DNA from: Candidatus Chryseobacterium colombiense
GTDB taxonomy: Bacteria > Bacteroidota > Bacteroidia > Flavobacteriales > Weeksellaceae
Direction: 5' to 3'
Length of the DNA: 64,000 bases
NCBI GenBank assembly: GCA_029203185.1
Contig: CP119310.1
Span: forward strand, 372,001 to 436,000
Every line of letters begins with the position of its first letter. Positions within the stretch are counted from its first letter, which is position 1. Of this stretch, positions 25,801 to 33,002 are shown piece after piece. The position numbers and the translations under genes are program-made. The notes under the pieces are model-generated. The model was not told the DNA's origin, searched no databases, and saw nothing but the letters and a program-made list of their open reading frames with translations.

Positions 25801-26432
25801 CCATTTTTAAATTCAATGGTTTTGTTTCCATCCTCATCTTTAACTGAGTTTTTATATAATTTGCCGTCAGCAAAAAAAGCTCCTTCTCCCGGTGTCGTTT
25901 TAGTAGCCCCGTTCTCCCAGATACTACCGGTTGTATATTTTTTCACTTTATCCGCTGTAGTATTGGCATCATAGCCAAACATTACCGGTTTGGTACTCCA
26001 ATCGTTTCCCACCTGGATCTGCTGCTGGATTCTGTCTAAGGGAGAATTTTCCAGTACTTTTTCAGTATAGATCTTTTCTGATCCATAAATGGAAGATGCA
26101 TTTGCCAATGGAGAGGTATAAACCGCTCCATTCTGGGTTCCGGATTGGGGAACAGGAAGGTAGTCTTTTACCGGTCTTCCATACTGATCGTATTCTATAT
26201 GGGAAACCACATCTTTTTCTGTAGGAGAAGCTTTTACATTAACCACTTGTTTTGGCCTTCCCAAAATATCAAAATACCGGATGGTTTCAGAGGTTTTAGG
26301 AGTTCCTATGGTAGGGTCTGATAAATAGGTCTTTGTATAGATGTAATTTTCTGTTGTACTTGGTGAAGTCTGGGCATATAATACCCCGGAAACCAGCAAA
26401 GTACTTATAGGAATTATAATTTTTTTCATCAA
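22878..26432 (-). CDS. DUF6443/RHS-repeat polymorphic toxin with C-terminal M91-like metallopeptidase
   Basis: 1184 residues with a Sec signal (KKIIIPISTLLVSGVLYAQ). A DUF6443-type N-terminus (YFDILGRPKQVVNVKASPTEKD) follows, then many YD/RHS repeats (YDKLGR, YDHQNR, YVYDGLNRLS), then the RHS core ending NPYNYVANNPIRFIDPNGMW near residue 940. The variable tip has His1069-Glu-Ile-Gly-His1073 in LFHEIGHSW and, about 40 residues on, AEIAASYIENLLRSEQGLPIRVSY. That arrangement is typical of NleD-like Peptidase_M91 effector domains. RHS shells encapsulate such tips and deliver them to competitors. It is the third gene of an operon; a lipoprotein gene follows by 4 bp. Confidence 0.88.
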   Translation of the reverse strand: MMKKIIIPISTLLVSGVLYAQTSPSTTENYIYTKTYLSDPTIGTPKTSETIRYFDILGRPKQVVNVKASPTEKDVVSHIEYDQYGRPVKDYLPVPQSGTQNGAVYTSPLANASSIYGSEKIYTEKVLENSPLDRIQQQIQVGNDWSTKPVMFGYDANTTADKVKKYTTGSIWENGATKTTPGEGAFFADGKLYKNSVKDEDGNKTIEFKNGDGQVLLVRKVLNITENADTYYVYNEYDQLAFVIPPLASVGNIDQATLDNLCYQYRYDGKNRLVEKKLPGKGWEYMVYDAADRLVVTQDANLRTNNKWLFTKYDKLGRVIMTGIVPGSDRASMQAMIGNNVIIENRDATGFTKNGMQIYYTNNFFSQIETVLSVYYSDTYPTGTPSFVPTIPNQSAVLTDNTSSKLNTKGLPLASYVKNIEDDSWTKNYSYYDTKGRIIGTHSVNHLGGYTKTESELDFSGTLKQVVTRHKRLSSDPEKMITETFTYDHQNRILTHKHKIDNGAEEILSQNEYNELSQLTTKKVGGTVLGTGLQEVNYLYNIRGWMTQINDPNNLGNDLFGYKIKYNQVEGLQTPDASDTSLQVVPHYNGNIAEVDWKTGATPNESLKRYGYVYDGLNRLSAGFYQNATNPSLREYYEKATYDLNGNIKTMVRTAQRIGATSLMIDNLTYEYENGNASNRLQKVRDAVTIAQGFPYKSSPTNIEYDTNGNMTSFRDKGISSIQYNYLNLPAKITRNAQVTDYTYRADGVKVKKLFGGIETDYLGSFQYKYTYAWEDETGTTMNDEMKLRIIPTSEGYFDALRNRYFYNYTDHLGNVRLSYSDADGNGIVTGDIVVNNCYDTPDGQICNNYIITGEAEGVTNYYPFGLMHNSENHSFDNAYQYKYNGKELQETGMYDYGARMYMPELGRWGVMDPLSELYYSYNPYNYVANNPIRFIDPNGMWIDIEDGDNTYRYNNGKLYTQNAQTKKWDVEANVKNDSYAGQILAALTSITGGDKDSFGSTFLGLFANDNINTTIQSSKGTDWEGQNATYTDGSGILTDFKQEVMPYTSMFGEKEKQLQNPFHITLFHEIGHSWLDQTSSRSELGKTWVDKERSGLSKDFSQAEIAASYIENLLRSEQGLPIRVSYSPDAGNTDTLVDVKSIRWQPTIKGNGPSTTKINTNTRVFIMPNNVQNIYNKIMNSKK

Positions 26433-26435
26433 TTC

Positions 26436-29273
26436 TTAGTTTTTGTAGTTGTATTTGAGTTCTTTCAACACTTTGCCGTTCACATCAACAATCTTTTCCA
26501 GCCTGTTAGCCGAATCATAAAAATAAACCTCTCTGATTCCTGATGGCGGAGTGATACTGGTGATCCCTATCAGAGGGTCGTAGCTATAAGTACTGACCTG
26601 ATACCCTGATAATGATGAGTTATTTCTGAAACTATCTAATGCCGTAATTAAAGCTCCCTCATTGGATGGATTAGAGGCATCGGAATCTGAAGCCGAGACG
26701 ATGGCTGAAATAAGGCCAAGGCTCTCCAGCTGGCTATACGCTACTCCTTCAACCTTGGCAATAGGCTGTGTATTGTTATATCCCCAAATGATAGATACAG
26801 GAACACCTGCTTTTGTAGTGTATTGCAATAATTTGTTATTACTGTCATACCTGTCATAAGTAATATTTGTTTGAGATCCGGATGCCGTGTTTAAAATCCC
26901 GCTCAACTCCGAAGTAGGATTATAATGAGCGGAATCGTCAAATTTTATTTCGCTTTTATTAACAGTAATTCCATTTACTTTTGTTTCTGTAATGACAGGA
27001 ATGTTTATTATGTGGGCGTTCCATAGTCTTGGATCTACGGTTTTAAATACCCATGGGTAAGTGATAAAGGTTTCTGTAATTTTCCCGGAAGATTCTGTAT
27101 TTTTTTTATATACAATATTAAAGTCATCAATGTCCCTAGTAATCTCTGAGGTTTCGGTAGTTACCGCTGAAGGGTTGTAAAAAGTAGATATTACCTTTTG
27201 ATTTTGGATGATCCCGTTTCTTACGGTCTCATAATATTGCCCAAATATTACCTTTGGAATAGGGAATGGGTAAGTACTGTAAATATTATTATTAAGAGGA
27301 AGTATATAAGAAATGATTTCATTCTTTTTCATGAGGGCGTTGTTGGCATTATAAACTTCTTCCTTTTCTAAAAGTCCGTTTTTTAAAAGATTAGCACATC
27401 TGACTTCGGTACCCGCCAGGATTAAAGTATCCTGACTGGGAGGCTTTATATCATGTAATGTTCTATAATAATATTTAATAAACCCTTTATTTTGTCCGGT
27501 GGTTTCTTTTATATTTTCATAGACTACCGTTTCTTCATCTACATTTTCGTTCAGATACCCACTTGTTTTATTAGTACCGTCAAACTTCTGATAACTATAA
27601 TTGGTAGTTAACCCAACTAAAGGGGCATTATTTTCCAGATATTCAATTTTTTTAATCCTTAAGCCCTTTCCGGTTGAATAATTCTCCATAGGTAAAGATT
27701 TATAGCGAATTCTCTTAATAACGATGGTTCCACGTCCTCCGGTTCCGCTAATCGTATAAGGATTAACGCCCGGAGGATACTTTTTATAGCCGTTTGCATC
27801 ATTGACTCCGCTGCTCATATTGAGATTTACTACATAATTACCGTTTACAGGCTGAAAAGGGCTGTCGGTATATAGTTCATCAATATAAAGGTTGGTGAAC
27901 AGGTAGCTGTAACCGTCAGATTCATCAGGGTTTGTAGTAAGGGTGAATTGGCCGAATTGCGCAGCCCCGTTGGTGTTATGATAATCAAAAGGTATCACGG
28001 CAATATCTTGAAAATACTGGGCATCTCTGTCTTTCAATTCATAAGGTGGAGCCTGGAGATTTTTGTATTCAGGATCACTTTTATCTACATAATATTGATT
28101 AGGTTCAAAAGTATATTTAACTTCACTTCCGTTAGGGAATTTAATTGAGCTAAGCAATCCGATTCCTAAATACTTGGGATTTTCTGATTCATTTTTAAAG
28201 CAGACTTTTAGCGGGTCTATATTAGAATATTCCGCCCAATAATCGGTTACATCAAAATTGTTATTACTGAAAGCAGGATATTTTATTTCTGTAGTTTCAT
28301 AATTGGTTCCTCTTCCGTATTTTACTATTTTATCCAGCCTCCTCTTTGTCAGGACATCAACCATACCACAGGTATGGCCGGCTACGCTGGGATCAAATTT
28401 TTTAGGATAGGTCAATTCGAGTAATGACGACTGTAAAATATATTTTTCAATCTGGTTTCCGTTATTATCTTTCAATTGAATCATATCCAACCTGAAAGGG
28501 TCCCGGAATGTTTTCCTCTCATTTGGATCTAATGTATAGCTAAAATTGATACTTCCAAAGTCTTTTGAAATGATTTTTTTTATTTTTAATGATTTATAGT
28601 GATCCAGCACTTCTGTATACTCATCTGCCAAATATTCAAATGTAAGCATTTCATTTCCTTTTTCATTTTCAACCTTTGTTAGATAATAGCAGCTGGTATA
28701 TGGCTTATTATAGGGTGAAAAATTCTGCGGATGATATAAATAATTGGATTGGTCTAATGTCTCAAAATAATATTTATAACCATTTTCATCGATTATTTTA
28801 AAATGGTAAAGCTCGGGGGATATTTCTTCAAATGTTACCTTTAGTTGATCTTCAATGATTTTAGCATATTGATGAGTTCCGTCTGTTTTTTTAGAAAAAT
28901 AAAATTTCCCTACTTTTCCAAATAGGTTGATAATATAGTTGTTGTTTAGAGTACCAGAGTTATTTTCTCTATAAATCGTATTGGAAGTGCCAAATAAAGT
29001 CCATCCTAAACCTACATCACTAGCTTTACTATCCGCTAAAGTATTATTGGGATGGTAGGAAAGTCCAATATTGATATTGATTTTCTTTAAATGGGATGGT
29101 AAAGAAGTAAGAGGAATGTCAATATCCGGAATTCCTGTAGCATTTTTTGAAGGTGAATTAATATAACTTGCAAGTGATGAAACACTGGGAGCTGTCACAT
29201 CATAATCTGCTGATTGAGCATTTACAATGTATGTTATACATGTCAATATTATAATTAATATATTTTTCTTCAT
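26436..29273 (-). CDS. large secreted RHS-companion protein
   Basis: 945 residues with a Sec signal (MKKNILIIILTCITYIVNAQ). The N-terminus (SVSSLASYINSPSKNATGIPDIDIPL...LSYHPNN) and the long beta-rich body are those of proteins encoded just before DUF6443 RHS proteins in Flavobacteriia. The C-terminus carries RHS-like YD units (STYSYDPLIGITSITPPSG, YFYDSANRLEKIVDVNGKVLKEL). It probably forms part of the shell or carrier of the downstream toxin. Only 3 bp separate it from the RHS toxin gene and 6 bp from the T9SS gene. The exact family name is uncertain. Confidence 0.75.
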   Translation of the reverse strand: MKKNILIIILTCITYIVNAQSADYDVTAPSVSSLASYINSPSKNATGIPDIDIPLTSLPSHLKKININIGLSYHPNNTLADSKASDVGLGWTLFGTSNTIYRENNSGTLNNNYIINLFGKVGKFYFSKKTDGTHQYAKIIEDQLKVTFEEISPELYHFKIIDENGYKYYFETLDQSNYLYHPQNFSPYNKPYTSCYYLTKVENEKGNEMLTFEYLADEYTEVLDHYKSLKIKKIISKDFGSINFSYTLDPNERKTFRDPFRLDMIQLKDNNGNQIEKYILQSSLLELTYPKKFDPSVAGHTCGMVDVLTKRRLDKIVKYGRGTNYETTEIKYPAFSNNNFDVTDYWAEYSNIDPLKVCFKNESENPKYLGIGLLSSIKFPNGSEVKYTFEPNQYYVDKSDPEYKNLQAPPYELKDRDAQYFQDIAVIPFDYHNTNGAAQFGQFTLTTNPDESDGYSYLFTNLYIDELYTDSPFQPVNGNYVVNLNMSSGVNDANGYKKYPPGVNPYTISGTGGRGTIVIKRIRYKSLPMENYSTGKGLRIKKIEYLENNAPLVGLTTNYSYQKFDGTNKTSGYLNENVDEETVVYENIKETTGQNKGFIKYYYRTLHDIKPPSQDTLILAGTEVRCANLLKNGLLEKEEVYNANNALMKKNEIISYILPLNNNIYSTYPFPIPKVIFGQYYETVRNGIIQNQKVISTFYNPSAVTTETSEITRDIDDFNIVYKKNTESSGKITETFITYPWVFKTVDPRLWNAHIINIPVITETKVNGITVNKSEIKFDDSAHYNPTSELSGILNTASGSQTNITYDRYDSNNKLLQYTTKAGVPVSIIWGYNNTQPIAKVEGVAYSQLESLGLISAIVSASDSDASNPSNEGALITALDSFRNNSSLSGYQVSTYSYDPLIGITSITPPSGIREVYFYDSANRLEKIVDVNGKVLKELKYNYKN

Positions 29274-29279
29274 TTCAGT

Positions 29280-30917
29280 TTATTTCTTAATCAGTTTAGC
29301 ATTCGCAGTTTTGTTGGTATCCGTTTTTATGGTAATCAGGTAAGCCCCCTGTATCAAAGGCTGAGTGTTTATCTTCGTTACCTTGCTCTTGGTTTTCAAA
29401 CTCTGAAGCTGTCTTCCCGCCATATCATATAGGGTGATATCCGCTTCCTTGAAATCAAATCCAATCTCTACATACGCGTAATCTGATACAGGATTCGGAT
29501 AGATCTTAATATCCTGCTTCTCGATGAGTTGATCTATCTGCTGATCGCCCAGCTTTACGATCTTCCAGTTCTCTTTACCTAATTCTTCAGCACTGGTTCC
29601 TGCCAGAATAATGGATCCGTCTCTGTTTAATTTAATATCTGCTAATCTTTCTTCTTTTTTTCTGGATTCTCCTTTGACGTGTTTTCGCCATTGTTCATTG
29701 CCGTTTTCATCCAGATACAGCATCCAGAAGGTTTCATCATCGGTTTCTATCCTGCCTTCTGCCTGGGTATAGCCTCCGAGTAATATTCCTTTGGTAAGGT
29801 CTTTATTCTTTTCTCTTTCATTATGGCCTAAGATGACATGCATTCCCATTAAAACATCTCTGTTTTTGAAGTTGTAGGATTTCTGCCAGATTTCTTCACC
29901 TCTTTCATTTAATGAAATTAGCCATAGATCCGTTCCTTCTTCTACGCCTACGGTTTTATTGCCTGATCTTTCGGAACGGCTTTCACCTCCTATGATATAG
30001 CCTGAAGTCGTCATGGCCATGGTTCTTAAATGATCATCTCCTGTTCCTCCATAGTTCTTTTCCCATTCTACTTTACCGTCTTTATTCAGCTTAATGATCC
30101 AATAGTCGCCTTCTCCCTGATTATTCGTGGATTTAGGGTAACGGGATACGGGATTCGGAGTGGTAGTACCTGTACCAGAATCCAAATTGGGGGAATCGGA
30201 GCCCGAGCCTCGAATCTCAGAGCTTCTGGAATAGATTCCTAATAAAACGCCTCCATCTCTGGTGGGAATCATTTTTTCTACTTCGTCTAAGCCTTTTCCG
30301 CCTAGAATGAGTTGGGAGATTTCTTTTCCGGTTTTGTCTAGTTTAATGACAAGAACATCTTTGGAACCGTAACCTTGCGCAGAGTTCTGAACGTTTCCTG
30401 CAACAAAGAATCCTAAGTCAGTGGTTTGAATGACGGCTCTGGCTTCTTCATCGGAAGTTGTGCCTATTGTTTTCTGCCATAATTCGTCTCCGAATTCATT
30501 GATTCTGATGAGCCAAATATCGGAGCCTCCTTTGGAATCGTCTTTTTTATCGAGGCCTTTGCCTGAATACGAAGTTCCTGCGAGAATAAAACCTCCGTCC
30601 TGAGTGGAAAGGGATGCTGAAAGGTAATCATGGTTTTTGCCTGCAAAGTATTTTTCCCAGACGGCTTCGCCTTGTTGGTTGAGTTTTACGAGATGGAAAT
30701 CGTAACCGTTGTTCTGCTGTTGGCTGCTGGCTACTTGCGACAGGCTTTTAGACTGTATGGAGCTTCCGGTAATTAGGTACTGAAGGTCTACGGTTGGGGT
30801 CACCTGGCTTAAGAAATCCTGAGTATTGGATTTGATGTCTTTCTGCCATAGGACTTCCTGAGCAAAGCATGCCCCTGTGATGCACAAGAACAATGCCCCT
30901 AAATAGAGTTTTCGCAT
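29280..30917 (-). CDS. T9SS type A sorting-domain protein with beta-propeller-like repeats
   Basis: 545 residues with a Sec signal (MRKLYLGALFLCITGACFAQ). Repeated blocks of the form D-G-G-F-I-L-A-G-T-S... and W-x-x-x-x-G-G-T-G-D-D (for example GEGDYWIIKLNKDGKVEWEKNYGG) suggest a beta-propeller. The C-terminus (IYPNPVSDYAYVEI...ITLYDMAGRQL...QGAYLITIKTD...KLIKK) is a type A sorting signal for the type IX secretion system. It is first in the RHS operon, so a surface role in presenting or exporting the RHS proteins is plausible. Its promoter and a 5' hairpin lie at 30991-31026. Confidence 0.9.
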   Translation of the reverse strand: MRKLYLGALFLCITGACFAQEVLWQKDIKSNTQDFLSQVTPTVDLQYLITGSSIQSKSLSQVASSQQQNNGYDFHLVKLNQQGEAVWEKYFAGKNHDYLSASLSTQDGGFILAGTSYSGKGLDKKDDSKGGSDIWLIRINEFGDELWQKTIGTTSDEEARAVIQTTDLGFFVAGNVQNSAQGYGSKDVLVIKLDKTGKEISQLILGGKGLDEVEKMIPTRDGGVLLGIYSRSSEIRGSGSDSPNLDSGTGTTTPNPVSRYPKSTNNQGEGDYWIIKLNKDGKVEWEKNYGGTGDDHLRTMAMTTSGYIIGGESRSERSGNKTVGVEEGTDLWLISLNERGEEIWQKSYNFKNRDVLMGMHVILGHNEREKNKDLTKGILLGGYTQAEGRIETDDETFWMLYLDENGNEQWRKHVKGESRKKEERLADIKLNRDGSIILAGTSAEELGKENWKIVKLGDQQIDQLIEKQDIKIYPNPVSDYAYVEIGFDFKEADITLYDMAGRQLQSLKTKSKVTKINTQPLIQGAYLITIKTDTNKTANAKLIKK

Positions 30918-30990
30918 AGTTATTATTTATTATTTAGATTGTTTTCATTTCTCTGCTTTTAGCAGCTGGTATTTACGTTAGGATGAGACC

Positions 30991-31026
30991 ATTGGGGTTT
31001 GCCCCAATCCTTATATTGCAAATTTA
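30991..31026 (-). promoter_or_regulatory. promoter and 5' hairpin of the RHS operon
   Basis: On the minus strand a -7 box TAAATTTG (31026-31019) predicts a start near 31012. Immediately after it lies a perfect hairpin, ATTGGGG (7 bp) with a 4-nt loop (31008-30991), i.e. at the very 5' end of an about 95-nt leader. Such 5' hairpins commonly stabilise mRNA or block decay. The rest of 30918-31317 shows nothing else. Confidence 0.5.
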
Positions 31027-31317
31027 CTTCAACGACACGACAGGACATGACGTAATAAATTATTAAAGTAATTATATTATATGTCACAAGTTATTTATTT
31101 AAGTTTTATTAGGTGGATACAAAGTTATTATATAGGTTCCCACATACATTACGGTAAACCATACCAGTATCTTCTTAATAATGAGTTGTTTTTTGCGGCG
31201 AAGATAAAAATAAATAGTTCGGATGACGATAACTTGGATTATAATCTTAATAACTAAAGTTATAAAATGAAAACTTTTACAATATTTTATTAATTTAGCA
31301 TATTGAAAAACTGTGAA

Positions 31318-31704
31318 ATGACTACACTGGGTACTAAACTGACAAGATTAAGAAAGAATAAAGGCTATTCACAACAGGAACTTGCTGATAAGTTGGGAGT
31401 TTCCCAACCGGCATACCACAAATGGGAAACTGATGATGTAAAACCTGATCTTGAAACACTATTAAAAGTTAGTCAGGTACTTGAGGTAGATCTAAACGAT
31501 CTGACTGATGATTATAATAGTCTTATCCAAAACAGTCAGTTCAAAGGATCTAATATTGTAGGTAATCATCAACCAATAATCAATATGAACTCACCGGAAC
31601 TGATGAACCAGCTTTTGAAAAATCAGGAACAGATTACTCAAATACTTATTACTCAAAACAAATTGATCGAAACTTTTGTGGATAAGATCAATAATGCAAA
31701 ATAA
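31318..31704 (+). CDS. XRE-family transcriptional regulator
   Basis: The start is taken at ATG 31318 (128 residues); a TTG at 31303 would only add KNCE-like residues. The N-terminal HTH_XRE is clear: LGTKLTRLRKNKGYSQQELADKLGVSQPAYHKWETDDVKPDLETLLKVSQVL (about residues 4-55). A helical C-terminus (LLKNQEQITQILITQNKLIETFVDKI) suggests dimerisation. It is divergent from the RHS operon across 400 bp and may control it or element excision. A strong terminator follows. Confidence 0.88.
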   Translation: MTTLGTKLTRLRKNKGYSQQELADKLGVSQPAYHKWETDDVKPDLETLLKVSQVLEVDLNDLTDDYNSLIQNSQFKGSNIVGNHQPIINMNSPELMNQLLKNQEQITQILITQNKLIETFVDKINNAK

Positions 31705-31750
31705 GACAGGGAATATATTATATTTCCCGATATAATTTTTTTTCATCCCG

Positions 31751-31782
31751 ATGGCTCTTACAACTTTGTAAGGGCTATTTTT
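31751..31782 (+). terminator. terminator of the XRE gene
   Basis: A 12-bp stem (31751-31762 with 31767-31778, two G-T pairs) closing a 4-nt loop, followed by a T run. Confidence 0.8.
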
Positions 31783-31964
31783 ATATAGCATAATTGCTAA
31801 TTCTTAAAACATTTATAATAATTGACTATAAATAATAGCCAACAAACAATTTGTAACTGTTTTGGTGCGAATGCTTGAAAGAATAAATACAGTGCTTATT
31901 CTTCAAAAATATTATTGGTTAATATTATAAAAAATAGATTAGCGGTATTCAAAATAGAATTTTA

Positions 31965-31998
31965 TTTGCATTAAATAAATTGAAGTTTTTTATCTTTG
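31965..31998 (+). promoter_or_regulatory. rightward promoter near the element's right end
   Basis: -33 TTTG (31965-31968) and -7 TATCTTTG (31991-31998), 22 bp apart, pointing toward attR, with no gene after it inside the element. In the excised circle it would point toward the integrase, though the terminator at 9072 lies between. The rest of 31783-32141 is AT-rich and gene-free. Confidence 0.45.
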
Positions 31999-32071
31999 CC
32001 CTATCAGACTAGATTTAATTTTTGGTCAGGTTGTTAAGATTTTTGCAGTTTATCTAAAAAATAATAGAGTA

Positions 32072-32090
32072 GTGGCAAATTCGTAGCAAT
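32072..32090 (+). promoter_or_regulatory. candidate integrase arm-type sites, right end
   Basis: GTGGCAAA (32072-32079) and GTAGCAAT (32083-32090) mirror the left-end GTGGCAAT pair with the same 11-bp offset and orientation. Confidence 0.45.
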
Positions 32091-32141
32091 GTATTGAATG
32101 GTATTTTGTAAGTATCAAATTTTCAATACTTTGGATTAATT

Positions 32142-32164
32142 GGTTCGAATCCCTCACTCTCCGC
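32142..32164 (+). repeat. attR: right attachment repeat
   Basis: 23 bp identical to the tRNA-Ser 3' end at 9005-9027. Upstream bases diverge from the tRNA, so this is a duplicated end, not a second tRNA gene. Confidence 0.92.
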
Positions 32165-32168
32165 TTAG

Positions 32169-32201
32169 GGAGACGTTTATTTTTTAACGTCTCCTTTTTT
32201 T
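32169..32201 (+). terminator. displaced terminator next to attR
   Basis: GGAGACGTT (32169-32177) / AACGTCTCC (32186-32194) with an 8-nt loop and a 7-T run. Four bases after the tRNA-end repeat, it is probably the terminator that followed tRNA-Ser before the present insertion. The following 170 bp to 32372 hold nothing recognisable. Confidence 0.85.
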
Positions 32202-32372
32202 GTGTTTTATATTTGTTGATTTTCAGTTTGTTACATTGTTTTAGTTAAATGTGGAAAAGTGTTCGAGTTTTACAATATTTTTCACCGACAAAAAAATTGC
32301 CTTTAGAATTTTCGTATTATCCATAATTTAGTGTTCAATATTTCTTTAGCCAATCAATCTCCCAATTCAAGA

Positions 32373-32672
32373 TTAAGTATCTTTTTTGAAGGATGTGGCT
32401 AACATATATAGGAAATCTAAAATAGCAATGGCTTCATCCTCATTAATATGTATTGCATTTTTCCCCAGGATTTTTATTGCCTGACTAGTAGAAATCATTC
32501 GCCCAGAAAAATATTTTGTATTTCGATTGATATTTTTCTAGATAATTTTTAAAACTTTTTCAGCTTTAGTATTGATTAAACCATCATACATTATTATTTT
32601 TTTTAGAACTGGATTAATTTGTATAGCCTCAAATTCCTTTTTAGATACATTTATTTGAGAAGGTGTAAACAT
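32373..32672 (-). pseudogene. small element-type gene interrupted by an in-frame TAG
   Basis: From ATG 32672 an otherwise open frame of 100 codons runs to TAA 32373 with one stop, TAG at codon 45. The first part reads MFTPSQINVSKKEFEAIQ...; the second part contains STSQAIKILG followed by EDEAIAILDFLYMLA. That second segment resembles the short orphan proteins often found beside integrases in Bacteroidetes elements. It is probably a decayed gene of an older element at the same tRNA site. Confidence 0.55.
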
Positions 32673-32704
32673 ACTTGTAATATGTCTTTTACCAACGAAG
32701 TCTT

Positions 32705-32887
32705 GAATGTTATGCGATTACTGAGCAAGAAGCTATTGGCTGTGAAATGAAAGAATTACAAACAAGGCCAAACACTAAAGAAAGTATCTCTAAAATTGAT
32801 CTGAAATCAATGATTTATGAGCTTAGAAAAGAATTTGAAGCACTTAAGAATTCGAAACTTCAGATTAGTAATGAAGTTATATTTTAA
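32705..32887 (+). pseudogene. C-terminal remnant of a tyrosine integrase
   Basis: In frame from 32705 the translation begins ECYAITEQEAIGCEMKELQT and ends EVIF before TAA 32887. This matches the region of the intact integrase around its catalytic Tyr384 (EEYAMTEQASIAREMKQLET), including the following coiled-coil tail (YELRKEFEALKNS). The catalytic core upstream is missing. It lies beyond attR in the same orientation as the intact gene, so it marks an earlier element that used the same tRNA. Confidence 0.8.
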
Positions 32888-33002
32888 AGGTTTGATCTGT
32901 TGGATAAGAATATACAACAACTTACTTTTAAGCTGTAAGTCTATAAAGGTGAAAAGAGGCTATTCTTTTGTGATAGCCTCTTTGTTGAGAGATTATTATC
33001 CA

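Larger units (their letters stand above)
9005..32164 (+). mobile_element. integrative mobilizable element in tRNA-Ser, about 23.1 kb
   Basis: Bounded by a 23-bp direct repeat (9005-9027 and 32142-32164) made of the tRNA-Ser 3' end. The left end holds a tyrosine integrase reading away from the tRNA. The interior has excisionase-like genes, a DUF3408 protein, a Toprim primase and a MobV-like relaxase. No VirB4/TraG-type or pilus genes are present, so it should be mobilizable rather than self-conjugative. Cargo: a STAND-like probable defence gene, a zeta-toxin pair, an RHS metallopeptidase toxin operon with two lipoprotein genes, and an XRE regulator. Because the repeat restores the tRNA, the insertion leaves tRNA-Ser intact. 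Confidence 0.92.

Noticed and set aside
23105..26000. Several plus-strand frames opposite the RHS gene
   Set aside because: All are shadows of the long minus-strand RHS frame.
9005..32164. Self-transmissible ICE
   Set aside because: No VirB4/TraG-like ATPase, coupling protein or pilus genes are present, so it is called mobilizable only.
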